Assembly (NCBI GenBank): GCA_012861695.1
Contig: JAAOOA010000033.1
Location: forward strand, 8,879,325-8,943,324
Direction of reading: 5' to 3'
Origin: Trematomus loennbergii
Lineage: Eukaryota > Chordata > Actinopteri > Perciformes > Nototheniidae
Length of the DNA stretch: 64,000 nt
The notes beneath the pieces are model-generated. The model was not told the DNA's origin and did not search any database. It worked only from the letters and a program-made list of their open reading frames with translations. Shown piece after piece: positions 26,744 to 41,065 of this stretch (positions within the stretch are counted from its first letter, which is position 1; every line of letters begins with the position of its first letter). The translations under genes were made by a program, and so were the position numbers.

Positions 26744-29700
26744 ACAACACTGACTCTGCCTGCCTCCCATAGGAGTGTGAGATCAAAGTACTTATTTAAA
26801 TGCAGTAGCACTTACAGTACAATGGTTTGGCCTATGAAAAGCTACTTACAGGATTCTTGCTTTTTTGAGTTGTGTTTTCATGGTTAAATGCACTTGTTGC
26901 CTGAATTAAGTGCTGTAAAATGTAATGCAAAGAAAGGGAGATGCAATCTTTCTGAAGGTCAAGCTGCCTCTTCCCTCACAGTGTGATGAATACAAAATGC
27001 AAGAGAAGGGCAGCATGGCGATCTTTGAAGAAGAGGAAGGGGGCGGTAATAGTTGTAAGTAGACTGTCGGGGCAAATGGCTACTCGAGGAGGTAATGATC
27101 AAACCCTTGCCTTTAAGAACTTTGTCAGACCTGCTGAATGTATGCATGAGGTAAAGTCTTTCCTTACAAAACTGTAACAAATAGATAAAAAACAAACAAA
27201 TATGTCATACACTCATACACAGACACTTTGTACTGTAACCCTTTAAAGATATTTATAACATTTCCTTACAAATGTGCATAATTAAAGAACATTCCTAATA
27301 TGCTGCACAGTTGAACTAATATGCCAATTATGGAGTCATAGCAGCAATTAAAGTTAAAACATATTACACCATGTCGTACTCTGTGAAATGCATTTGCCTG
27401 GCTTCAAACACGACTTGACTTTCAGAATATTGCACTCCGTGTGTAAGCTAAAACCTCTCAATCCGCCAATAATGAGAAGACTCTCCTCTCTGGGTGTGGA
27501 GTTGCTGACACAAAGCTTCAGAGTGATACATGGCTTATGAGTGTGTGACTAATAGAAATATAGGGATAATCCCTCTCACTGCTTGGGTCTGCAACTGGCT
27601 GGCTTTGGAGAAGAGAGGCTGATACCCGGCCTTTCATCCCAAAAGATATATACGGAGAGAGGAAACGGTAAGAAAGGAAGAAAGGGCAAGGGAATGATGA
27701 ATTAAAAAAATCCCAGGCTGCCAGTTCTTATTGTAATCACCATGGTAACAACAAGAAAGAAAATGGCAATAATTTGCTGGCCAAGAACTGCCTCATCTAC
27801 AAGTTACTAATCAGAGAGAATCGGATGATGCTGTGAGTAACCTGCCAAGGAAAGCAAACACAGCGATGACTGTGGAGGCTACATTGTGTGGCTGTGAAAT
27901 GCCACAATAAAAACCAAACAAATGGCTGACTCATAAGAGATGCCTCGACCGGTAGTACTCATGTTATGAATGTCGGATGGCTGGTATAATAAATTCCCAC
28001 CCAGTTGAAATTTGACTGACCCAAAGCAGACGAAAACTAATCAACGCAGTTTTGTTTTATTTTGCCTCTACAAGACGATGTGACCTTTTGCCCAGTCAGC
28101 TGTTGTTGTTGTTCGTTGCCTACAGGATTGCCTTTGCTTTCCATTTCAGTAGCTATGTCTGAATGCGGGGAGAGGAAATATATAATTTTCTCAGTTTTTG
28201 TTCAGTGGAACTTACACAAAAGGGAACAGAGTTATTCCCACCCACAAAAGGGCTAAATAAATAGATATTTGAATTGAATTGATAAATGAACTAAAAAAAA
28301 ACTAATATATGCAGCAGATGGATTATACGTAGCAAATTCAACTCATACAAGATTACATATTTCATTTAATGGTGATAACTCTGATATGATCAATAACACT
28401 AATTGTTCAACCGTGATTCATAAAAAGCCATGCTAAGCAAGGTGATAAAAAACAAAACAAAAAAACAAACGCAAAACTGGGAGTATCCTCTGTCTTTTCA
28501 GAGGTAGGGAGAATCACAGTTTTATTACCAAGTAAGTTTACACATACGAGGAATGTGCTTTGGTATAAGTGGTGATGTTTACAATTATAAAAGCTAAGAC
28601 TATTGCAACAAATGAAAAATAAAGACAATATTTACACAAAATATAGTTATGTAGGAAACTGAGTGCAGTAAAATGTAATAAAATATGACAATACTAAATA
28701 TTATATTCAAAGTGGAGAGTTATGCTGATTTAAATAAGACAGCACCATTTTTATTGTTGTTATTTTTTGAATGTCTTTTCATTGCATTGTTGAGTAACCT
28801 GTGACCCAAGTTTTCCATTCATGACATACACCGTAGTTGTTAATATGATATGACATTAAACCTTTGAATCTTGAATCTTTTGTATCAGAATAACACACCA
28901 GAGAAACATGAGCAGACATCCTACTGAGATAAGTGGGCACTATTTTGACATGTTTCTGTTTGTTATCTCTGCATTATATTTGTGTACCGAGTGTGAATAT
29001 CTTTGAGATTCATGGCATGCATTTGGCCTGTTGGTACTGTGTGCCCTTTGTGTCTGCAGAGACCTGACCTTTAGCCTTATGATGAAGTGTTGTTGCTAAC
29101 CTGCCTAGGGGTTTTTCCCCCCTCTGCAAATAGAAGATCTTTAGGCACAACTTCACATGAGATTAATATACTGTAAATTACAAGAATTGTTATCAAAGGA
29201 CTAGTTTGTGACATGGCCGTATACGTGATACAATAACTTCATACCTCATATACAGGAGTCTGTTTGTTCACATTGTCCTGCCTGGCTCTCTGGTTCAGTA
29301 CGACAGAGCCGTGAAGCCTCCTGCAGCCTGACGGCGGGCTCAGGATGTGGGGCAGAACATCTCTGGATCATGGCGTAAGTCTGGAAGGCAGGGATTGAGT
29401 ATGTGAATGGAGGCTCGAAACGGAAAGGGGTGTACAGATTAATGAATTCAGAGAGTGTGTGAAGAGGGGAAGTAGGGGAAGCTGCTTTGATCAGAGCTGC
29501 TACTAATCTCATGCTACTAATCTCATAGACATTTGAGTTATTAGGCTCAACTAAGATGCTCTCACTGTAGCAGAGACATTCCAACAATTTTTTCTTTTCC
29601 TGATTCACATGTATTTCTATATAAGGGAAATCTACATTTAAAGAACCTTGGTTAATAGGTCTTAAAAATTAACAAATTGCAACTCAAGTATAGACCTTTT

Positions 29701-30270
29701 TTTATAAAGCAAAAAGAAAATCGGTCAAAATGTATCAACCAATTAAATGTCCAGTTTATAAAATGTTATGCTCAGAACTGAAATTATTATTATTAGTTCA
29801 GCCCTATTGTCACTGATACCGAATTCATCTTGCTTTATGAGATCTGGTTCCCTTAAAATGTTGCTCTTCAATCTATAAATGAACTCTCTAGACTAATTGC
29901 TTTTATTTCACAAGGTAACAAACTCCACTGGATCAGTAGCAGCAGAAATGTTCTTTGTATTAGCCCCACATAATAAACCTTACACATCATTTATAGATCA
30001 TCTGATGTGTCACTTGCCATGCCTCTCTGACAAAGTAAAGATAATGCAAAAACACAAGAGAAAAACAAACAAGAAACCCAGGTGGAAATGTATTCTTCAT
30101 TAATGGGGAGGTATGGGTTTTCAGAAAAACTCTTAAATCTCATCAATCTCAGGTTAAACAGTTTGACAGCGGAAACAACTAGAAGGCAATCAAAACCCCG
30201 CCAAGTCACCGTTCTCTAAATATCAAAACAGCATTTTTCTTAATTGTTTAGCGACTTCTGGGATACATCT
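26744..30270. other. Intergenic, no gene seen
   Basis: About 3.5 kb without a supported exon. Small items: a LINE/SINE-like ending TTTGAATCTTGAATC at about 28862-28878, and a 15-base tandem duplication (GCTACTAATCTCAT) at about 29500-29528. The 27600-27900 stretch is non-repetitive and could be regulatory, but no strong motif cluster is seen. Confidence 0.38.
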
Positions 30271-30283
30271 GCATCCAACGTTT

Positions 30284-32102
30284 TTTTAAATTTTTTATAA
30301 ACTTTGTTTATTGATTTTCATACACAAATTAAACAGGGATGACAGAGCGGTTGTGATTGACAGTGTCACATTACAGTTGTGCAGATCACATAACATATGA
30401 AACATTACAACAAGACAAAAAAAACAAAAAAACAGTCGGCTTGGTCACACAACAAAATACAAACAAACACATAACCTCATTCTCTTCAGGTAAGAGTACA
30501 AATAAATAAAAAAAGATATATACATATACACACATACATACATATTCGGATCTTATTCCGGAATATCCGGGAAGGTCATCCTCCCTGCATAGGCAAAGAA
30601 AGGCCCCCAGACACTTCAGAACTTCCCGGAGGAGCCTCTCAATGTGTAACGGATTTTTTCAAGCTGCAAATTATTATTAATAATAATGTGTAGTGTGGGA
30701 AGGTGGTGTTGGTGATTTCCATCTCGTTAGAATAAGACGTCTTGCTAGTAATGTTGCAAAGGCTATAAGGTCTGCTTTGAGCCTAGGCAAAGGCAGGTTT
30801 GGGATGCCAAATACTGCAGTAATGGCATTAGGCTCTATAAGCGTCCCAGTTACCTCTGACAAAGTACTGAAATTGAAGTCCAGTAGTGCAGAGACGTACA
30901 TGACCAAAACATATGCAAATGGTTTGCAGGTGTTTGGTGACATTTTTCACAAGAAGGATCTATATTGTCAAACACTTTGAACAGCCTGACTTTAGTCCAA
31001 TGGTTGCGGTGAACAACTTTACACTGAATCAAACCATGTCTTGCGCAGACGGATGAAGTATGCACACGCTTAAGAATATTGCCCCAAAGATCCTCTGAGA
31101 TCTCCTGCCCCAAATCCTCCTCCCAAAACAGCTTTCACAGAGTTTAGAGAGGTTGAAGATAGGGTTGGGATTTGATTGTAAATACACAAGATAATTCCGC
31201 AAAGAGAGGTGATTTTCCCGTTGTCTCTCCTGGAAGTGTGAAATAAACAGAGTGCCACTGTTAGGGACTCGTGCTGGAGGTCTCTAGTCCGTCATCACAG
31301 GGACCTGAGTGAGAAAAGCATCTAGAGGCGTGTCATCAGGCAGGTTAGGAAACTGAGCATATCTATTACGAGCAAAACTCAGAATTTGCAGGTATCTAAA
31401 AAAAATGATGTTTAGGAAGAGAGAACAATTCTGAGAGCTGTTGAAAAGATGCAAAAGTGTTCTCAATATATAAATCTTTAAATGTTTTAATACCAAGGTT
31501 TGACCATATAGAAAATGCACAATCTGATATGGGGGGGGGGGAAAACATGATTTGCAGCTAGTGGAGCCGAGGTAGAAAAAGCTTGCAGACCAAAGTGACG
31601 TTTAAACTGAATCCAAATCCTTAAGGAGGTTTTAACAACTATATTTTAAGCATAGAGGGAAACGGGGCTGTTGATGGGGGAGTGTACAAGTGATGTCAGT
31701 GACACAGGCTCAGAGGAAAAAGACTCCATAGCCAGCCAAGCGGGGTGAGGATGAAGTGTATTGGACCTAAGCAAATACTGTAAGATTCTTAGGTTGGAAG
31801 CCCAATAGTAAAATCTAAAGTTTGACAAGGCCATTCCTCCAAGAGGCTTTGGCCTTTGTAGAAAGTCTTTACGAAGTCTAGGTTTCTTTTTGTTCCAATT
31901 AAACTCCAAAATTGAGCTATCAATTTTCCGAAAAAACGATTGAGGAAGAAAAATAGGTATACACTGAAACAGATAGGCAAATTTAGGAGAGTATTCATTT
32001 TTACTGAGTTGATCCTCGCGGCCAAATTTAAAGGGAGCAGTGACCAGCGTTCAAAGTCTTGTTGCATACGTTCTAAACAGGGTGTAAAATTGGCTTTAAA
32101 GA
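30284..32102 (-). mobile_element. 5'-truncated L1-type LINE (ORF2 C-terminus and 3' UTR)
   Basis: A LINE in minus orientation. A 13-bp target duplication, GCATCCAACGTTT, flanks it (30271-30283 and 32103-32115). The left junction is a T-rich run, which is the A-rich 3' tail on the minus strand. Minus-strand frames, broken by several frameshifts, give the typical end of L1 ORF2: a segment with FNWNKKKPRLRKDFLQRPKP then LGGMALSNFRFYYWASN (about 31645-31909), and a C-terminal knuckle CEKC-x8-H-x4-C (about 30898-30951). The 5' end is lost at 32102, as expected for target-primed reverse transcription. It is inactive. Confidence 0.9.
30677..32102 (-). pseudogene. Decayed L1 ORF2 C-terminal region
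   Basis: The coding part of the LINE insertion. In reading order on the minus strand, the frames are 32102 to 31789 (ends of the reverse-transcriptase/thumb region, ARINSVKMNTLLNLPICF), 31909 to 31646 (WNKKKPR...GGMALSNFRFYYW), 31520 to 31284, 31258 to 31070, 31113 to 30850 (zinc-knuckle with CEKC and HMFWSC) and 30943 to 30677. The frame changes at least four times, and a run of ten G at about 31532-31541 sits at one of the breaks. In intact elements ORF2 encodes the endonuclease and reverse transcriptase, but those catalytic parts are not present here. Confidence 0.85.
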
Positions 32103-32115
32103 GCATCCAACGTTT

Positions 32116-34124
32116 AAATTACGTTTTAATACTCTGTTCCTCTCTTGGTAGCTCTAGCCAGAAAACTAACTTTAAGCTATATTTTTGATTGTCATCAGGA
32201 CTTTAGAACTGCAATAATTACTCCATAACAAGTGGTTTTATTGTCCCTGTGCTGCTAGCTTGTCCCTGATTCGGGTCATATTACAGTTGAGTGTACATAG
32301 AAATTCCAGTAAATTTGAGAACTATTAAACTAAGCTGACTGACCCACAAAAGGGAGACAGCATTGTTGGAGCATTGCTCACTGGGAGTTCAATGACAAAT
32401 CTGTCATTAAGGAAACTATAAAGTGGAAGAGCTTATCATCAGAGGACATTTTGACATAGAAATCACTCCTTTGTTCATGCAATCATTACTAATGTAAAAT
32501 AAACTAAATCGTTTATTTAATAGTGAGCATTCAATTATTTTGGACACTTTAATTACGTTTGCAGTTGCTAAACCGTCATTTTTTTAACATTTAAAATGCA
32601 CAGCATGCATTGTGCATTTCTTGAGGGCATTGTAAAGGATGTATTTACATACTTGAATACTAACACAGATGGTAGACAGTAATTATAATGCAATATATAG
32701 AAGAATATGAAGTAATTTTGGACACAGCCGACAACAATCTCAGAAAAACTATGGATCATTTAGCTGCTTTTGCGTTACGCTTCAGTGTCGTAGCTCAGTG
32801 GGACACTTGAATTGAACGGAGCCATTGTTAATATTATTGTTACACCTGTGCTACTCCTAATATGACTAGTCAAATGTCTGCTGTGGAAAAGAGACTAACA
32901 CATAATTGCATAGAAGCCTTGTTGTCTTTAATTTAGTATGAATCCTATTTAGAACACATCAGTTTAAAGTGTACAAATGAGGGAAAAAACAAGCAACTAT
33001 TAGGGTTTCTTGATGTCAGTACTTACTTGCTGCCAGTGATGCAAAGGTGATTAAACACCACAGGACATCTGGACCTTTAACAAGCTGCCAATTAGCTGGA
33101 CGTTATCAAATTGGTTAAGAAACATCTGCAGTGTGCATGTTGAAGGCGCTTTCCCAAACAGGATCTGACAGTTTTGACATGCATTACGGTGCATCATAAC
33201 TTCAGCCCTGATAGACAAGCAACTCGGCATTTCCTTTGAAAATCCTTGGTGTTGGACATGCACACTTCACTACACATATCAATTTATTTTTTAGCTGAAT
33301 ACTGTAGGTCAATTCAGCAAGTAGAAGATGTGCACAATGGGATAAATACACAGCAGTTTCATCAGTTACATGTACAGTGGTATTAGATATATTAAACAGC
33401 AAAGGACGGTATGCCAATACTTACAAATACGACTTCAAACCCTGCAGGTGACTTGTTATGCATTTACAAGAACAAAAAGGACTCTGATCCTCCATTTAAA
33501 TGCTAATATGTTCCTGTGCATTTGTTTGACCTTGCAAATACACCTTAAACAGGACATTGTAAAACTGCTGTTTGCTGCATGGGGAAATTAATGAAAGCCT
33601 TGACTAAATTAGTACAACATTAACTATCATTAAAAGATCTTAATTTCTTAGCTGCATCTTCTATGATCGTTTCCTAATTTTAACGATCAAAACAGAACAC
33701 TTTATAATCCTCCCCAATTTATTTACGAGGGTCCCGCTCAATAGGTCAGTTGTTTGGTGTCTCCATTGAATAACACTTAATAACGTTCAGAGGCAATCAG
33801 AATAAAAGTTAAAACAAGAGGGAGTGAAATCAATAGTTGCTTTGTTTGGTGTCAGTCCAATAACACTTAAAGCCACCGTCTATTTTACTGGTTCATTCTT
33901 CCCTCTCTAATCGACAATCATTCTTTAAGGGAGAATGATGATGATCGTAGTGTTAGATAGAAACATGATTTGTATGACTGTGTGTGTGTGTATATGCCAT
34001 GGATACTATTCCGCAGCAGGGGAGAGTCTATTCCACACAGTGATTAATCATTTAGTACTCATGTAGGTTTGGTCACACTGTGCACATACCAACACAGCCG
34101 CATGTCCTCTTATGTGTCTGTCCT
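32116..34124. other. Intergenic, no gene seen
   Basis: AT-rich sequence with no recognised exon or transposon end. The phrase TTTGGTGTC(A/T)... near 33755 and 33847, followed each time by CAATAACACTTAA or similar, is a short imperfect local duplication. Confidence 0.38.
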
Positions 34125-36350
<2,226 letters not shown>

Positions 36351-36700
36351 GTTTTCAAAATCGGGGGTGTAAGTACTCAAGGGAGTACTTCTGTAGAAAT
36401 ATTTGGACAAAAGAGTACTATACATTGTTGATGTTTGGTCCATTTATTGTCAAAATAACAAAACTACAAAGAACAACAGAATGACTACATTGGAAATGTA
36501 ATTCACCTTAACACTTACTGTACTTGTACTGCAGGTACTGCAGTTACTGTATTCAGCGATATGACCTGAGAACTAGTAGAGCAGAGTCGAAATAGCTTAA
36601 AAAAAATATTGGACAAAGAGTTGAAACATCCAGCTTCTGCCACTTCAAATGGTAGAGGCTCAAATTCAAACTTAACCAAACCTACTGATCCCTCCAAATG
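36351..36700. mobile_element. Possible degraded hAT-like fragment
   Basis: The stretch starting CAGTGTTTTCAAAATCGGGG, then GTAAGTACTCAAGGGAGTAC, resembles the terminus of a fish hAT element that begins CAGTG. No matching right terminus or 8-bp duplication could be found, so if it is an element it is truncated. A 60-codon frame on the minus strand (36515-36697) has no recognised domain. Confidence 0.28.
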
Positions 36701-37134
36701 AATAAAGTTTTCATATCAATAATAGTGGTAAATAACATTTAGTTAAAAATGAAATTTACACATTTGGAGCGTTTCAGGTCAGACTTGTCGTAAAGGCCGG
36801 TTTGTGAAACAGTTATATGAAAATTGCAAGAAACTGATAAGAGTGAGTCTTGGAAGAAGAAGAAGAATTGAACTTGAGCTCTAACTTTATTCAGGCAAAG
36901 ATAAGCATACTGGACAGTCTTGCAAGATGTTAAGAAATTGTATCTGTAGAATAATTGTACCCACTGTAAGAGGTATGATCAATACTGCCAATAAGTCCCA
37001 TAATATACACCAATTTGACCACTTTGTGAAGCTTTCATTAGTTGGTTTTAGTCTTTTGCTGTCTACAAATTCCTTTTAACATAACCTCCAACCAGCCAAT
37101 CATGCTTAGATGTAGATGTATTGTAGGAGCCATT
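36701..37134. other. Intergenic, no gene seen
   Basis: Short AT-rich spacer with no recognisable content. Confidence 0.4.
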
Positions 37135-37499
37135 GTATGGGTGTTGTTGGCGTGTCAGTTTACTTTATTTATATGTACAGTATAGTGCAATATTATTTTG
37201 AACACTTGGTGGTGGGGGTTAGCTGGGTGTATAAAAGGGGTCATAGGTGACAGGAAGGGACAAGGACACAGGAGGAAGAGCACACCGATTCAAACAGCCC
37301 GGCAGATGCTCTGATACCACAACCATTGACTGAACGGAATAATTAAACCTTGGTAATATAAACGATCAATAAACATCATTCTAAACTGTACTTAAGACTG
37401 GAAATCATCTGTTTGTTACTGCGTCTGGATCACTCATTCTCCTGTGAAAGTAATGGCAAAAAGGATATAGGATATTGGAACAACGAAATTTCCATTACA
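37135..37499 (+). mobile_element. Possible solo LTR
   Basis: A TATA box (TGTATAAAAGGGG, about 37228-37240) is followed about 140 bases later by AATAAAC (about 37368). The whole could run from a TG at 37135 to a CA near 37499. A promoter followed closely by a polyadenylation signal is the layout of an LTR. No matching second LTR, primer-binding site or target duplication was found, so this is a guess. It could instead be a lone promoter or chance. Confidence 0.25.
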
Positions 37500-39239
37500 T
37501 GTATCAAAAACTTGTTTTAATACAATTTGTGTAATTTGTTAAAATCGCATTTGTTTTCGCAATGGTTTTCCACAAAATAAGATAATTTTAAGCATCTGTA
37601 CAATTTAAAATGTCCCATCTGGCAATGCTGACCCTGGATAAGAAACGGAATGAAAATCGTTAAGCAGACAACATCAGCTGTCTGTGAACGCCAGACTGAG
37701 AGCAGTCAAGGATCGACAGTAAACGGCTGGAGAGAAATAAATAGGACATCATATCAATAGATACTGTTAGAGTCTTTGGAGGTCAAGCGAGGACAGAAAA
37801 GTCCCGCTGTAGAAGAAGCTTTTTCTCGACATGTACTGAACAGTTCCAGAACATTGAACATTAAAATACTTTTGTCTACACTTCCTACAAGCCAATGTCC
37901 CTCTGACACAGAATCAGTGAGGACATTTACAAATGTCAACCCACAACAACAAACATTTGATTTTGCATAATTTGAGGGAAGACACTAAACTGTTTGCGTC
38001 TGAATAGAGAAAACAAACAACAGCGGGAAATACAGTTAAAAAAATATGTAGAAAACAGTTGGTTTCCATTCCTGTAACCCTACCACACGCCACACAGAGC
38101 CATACACACACACACACACGACCTCCCCAGTGATATCTCCGGAGACAGTTTTAATGGGGATGAGTAGTAAGCAGGTTAAGTGACAGCCTTACAAAATCAC
38201 AAAACAGGTTCCCCTGTTTGAAACCGAGCCACGACATTTATGAGTGAATTCATCATAATGGAGGCGGATAGAGTTTCCTTGTTGTGTCAGAGACTCTAAA
38301 TAACACAATGAGCCCAAACCATCCTGCTGTTGGCAGCAGCTGTGAAGAGGAACATGAGGACTGTCTCCACCAGCGACCTGTCTGTCTTTTTGATTCACAA
38401 TCCATCTCTGTCTCCTCGCTGCGAGAAATCTGATATCCTCCCTCCGTGCGTTTAGCTCAGAAAACTAATGCAATATGATGACAGATAGAACAAGGTGGAG
38501 AGACATTTCCACAGAGGTTTGCTTCTAATAAAAGAGCCCATTGAATAAAACATGACGTGACAAGAGCGCAAAACATAATGATTCATACATAATTATCTGT
38601 TTCCATCAGCACAGCTTTCATCAACTCATTTACCTTCTTCTATTTTTGCTTTACATACATTACTTTGAACTTTAATTGTCTTCCTAATAGGTCAGCCAAC
38701 AATTACACAGATGTATATTTATCTGACAGCAGTCTTTGTAGTGGAATGACTCACTAACTACAGGCAACAAAGTCTGATTCTGTGTAAACACTTTTAATAC
38801 TGGCAGTGACTAAAGTACTAAAAGCCTTTTTTAATCATGACTGTGGTCTTTTATAACAAACCTGAAGTCATGATGAGCCTTTTCTAATTGTGGTGTCTCT
38901 GTGGCTTCACACCACCCTGTAACAGAACTACATTTATCCTATGTGCCTGTTTATATGAAGATAGATGGGCACAGGGGCCCTGGTTGGGGTCTTTTGAAAA
39001 ACAACAATGCTATCAATTTGATGCTACATTTAAAGCTGTTTGAAACCTTCCTTGCAAAAAGCTGTAAGAACAGAGAATAACTATTGTGCAGCTCTGATTT
39101 GATGCTGTCAAAATACCAGTTTTTATGTATAAACACCTCTTACAGTAGTTGGTACTATTTTTTCTAGACTTTTCTAGACTACTTGGCTACAAGATAAGTA
39201 AACATCAACACTGCCCTGAGGACTTGTTGTTATTAATTA
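37500..39239. other. Intergenic, no gene seen
   Basis: Non-coding DNA with a short (CA)n at 38102-38119 and a small tandem TTTTCTAGAC duplication near 39160-39180. Small frames near 37754-38398 have no domain. Confidence 0.4.
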
Positions 39240-39243
39240 TTTA

Positions 39244-39709
39244 GTGGACCTATCATGCTATATTTGAAACATATATTGTAGGGCCATACCTATATAAAAC
39301 ATGTCTGTGAAGTTTTTCTTTCAAAATACCAAACAGATCATGCATTTTAGCCATGCCTCATTTCGCTCTATTTGCTCTTTTCCAGCCCTGTTTTTGCAAG
39401 GGCTGATTCTGCTTTTGTGCAGACTACAGCGCCACTTATAGGCCTGGCATATGTACTACAGCGTCTCCAGCGCTTTCGAGCGGTCTCTCATTCCCCTGAT
39501 AGGTGGAGAGTTGCCCATATAGGCGGAGCACCCCTTTTCTGACGTCAGAAAAATTCAAATAATAATCAGCTCCGTTGGAGCCCCGTTTTTAGAGATTTGG
39601 GTATGGAGGAAAATGTGTTTTCTGACACTTGGTGAGTTCCCTGACACACCGGGGACACATATTCATGTATAAAAGACGTACAAAAGTGCATTTTGCATGA
39701 TAGGTCCCC
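39244..39709. mobile_element. Fish MITE with GGGGACCTATCATGC ends
   Basis: A 466-bp element. The left end GTGGACCTATCATGC and the inverse complement of the right end GGGGACCTATCATGC differ by one base. Both ends are flanked by TTTA (39240-39243 and 39710-39713), which is compatible with a PIF/Harbinger-type TTA target. The inside contains the module TACAGCGCCACTTATAGGCC, GGCATATGTACTACAGCG and onward that also occurs in the 20.8-22.5 kb element. It has no coding frame. The end motif is very common in teleost genomes. Confidence 0.75.
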
Positions 39710-39713
39710 TTTA

Positions 39714-40477
39714 AGTTTACATTTAACACTCCTAATCCTAAATTCTTATTACATTTAAGTGTCATTTATCAAAATCTGTCAGATTATGCAATATAATTTC
39801 AAAGTAACAACTGAAGAAAGGAAGAAATCTTGTTACTGCATGCCCAAACAAATTGTGTATTTGTGTCAAATGAAGACATCAAAACATTTTCCAGCATGGC
39901 TCATTGGAAGTAATTTATTTCTTGTTTGTTAGGACTATCAACTCCCTTAAACATATAATTAGCTACTGGCAAGGACCATGCATGCAACATTAACATCCAA
40001 CTTTTGACATATGGCCTCTCTAAATGCTCCGACCCTCACATCGACATGAAATATTAAGTGTTACAACATAAAAAGAGCCAGGCCGCAGGCTTTGAAGAGT
40101 AATCCCCGGTTCCCCCAAGAGGTTCCCCACGTGAAATAGGATAGGGTTTTTAAGTCCTAATAAGTTCTTAATTTAGTGGAAACACACACACGAGGGCACG
40201 CATACACACACTGGGGGTCACTAGCAGCTTCCCATCGAGCCCGAGTTATTTCCTGTCTAAATAACGGTTTATGTGTCCTTGTTTGCTCTGGAGTCCAGTT
40301 TCAGGATATTTTACCAAAGGTTGTACAGACATGAGCATTCAGGTTGTGATTGTCTAAACAAATAATTTAAACCTAAATCAAAGTTAAACTTCAATGTACT
40401 GAAAACGGCTCATTATGCCCATTGATTCCTCCTTTCATGCTTGTTTAGGGTGTTAACACTCAGACTGTGCCTACAAA
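39714..40477. other. Intergenic, no gene seen
   Basis: Non-coding. Nothing recognised. Confidence 0.4.
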
Positions 40478-40690
40478 CCTATTGGGGTTAGTTAATTAGA
40501 GCATGTGGAGACCGGGGGGCCCCCATCATTAATCAAAACAGTTCTCCATTTAGAGGCTAATAAAATGGCTCTGGTTGATTACACACTGCCGGGCAGCAGA
40601 TGGGTCGGACGGGACATTGTGATTGAGAAGCAGCAGTCACTCGAGTCCCACTGTATTTATCTCCTGCAATCAACTCGTGTAAATACTTGA
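40478..40690. promoter_or_regulatory. Candidate conserved non-coding element
   Basis: A 210-base block of balanced composition, unlike the AT-rich flanks. It has GGTTAGTTAATTAGAGC at the left and TTAATCAAAACAG, GGTTGATTAC and CTGTATTTATCTCC further on. It has no repeat character and no splice-bounded frame. The clustering of homeodomain-type cores in GC-balanced sequence is what developmental enhancers usually look like. Conservation is not tested. Confidence 0.3.
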
Positions 40691-40844
40691 AATGAGAATC
40701 AAACAGTCATTAAGGCTTCTTTAATTTACCAAATGTTCCATGATATTATAATTGCATTTTGAGAAGCATGGGGCAGTAAAAAGTGTATTTTATTTTAGTG
40801 TTACATTGTTTTTAATCAGAGCACTTGCAATAAAAGGAATTAAT

Positions 40845-41065
40845 AAGAGTTACATTACATTTTTACATTACATGTCATTTGTTAGATGCTTTTATCCAAA
40901 GTGACTTACATACTCAATACTGTGGGCAATTCCCACAGGAGCAATTTGGGGTGAAGTGTCTTGCCCAGGGACACAACGACATGCTGACTGCAGTGGGGTT
41001 TGAACCATCTGATCCCCATACCAAGGCTCTATCCAAGGCTCTATCCACCACGCCACACACCTCCC
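40845..41065 (+). repeat. Degenerate tRNA-like SINE or MITE fragment
   Basis: Contains the widespread teleost motif GCTTTTATCCAAAGTGACTT (40888-40907) and, about 60 bases later, CTTGCCCAGGGACACAACGA. A tRNA B-box-like GGGGTTTGAACCATCTGATC follows, then CTATCCACCACGCCACAC. These phrases recur together across fish genomes in short interspersed repeats. A 13-base tandem duplication (CAAGGCTCTATC) lies near 41022-41046. The copy is degraded. Confidence 0.55.

Noticed and set aside
30693..30980. 95-codon plus-strand frame
   Set aside because: Antisense shadow of the minus-strand L1 ORF2 remnant.
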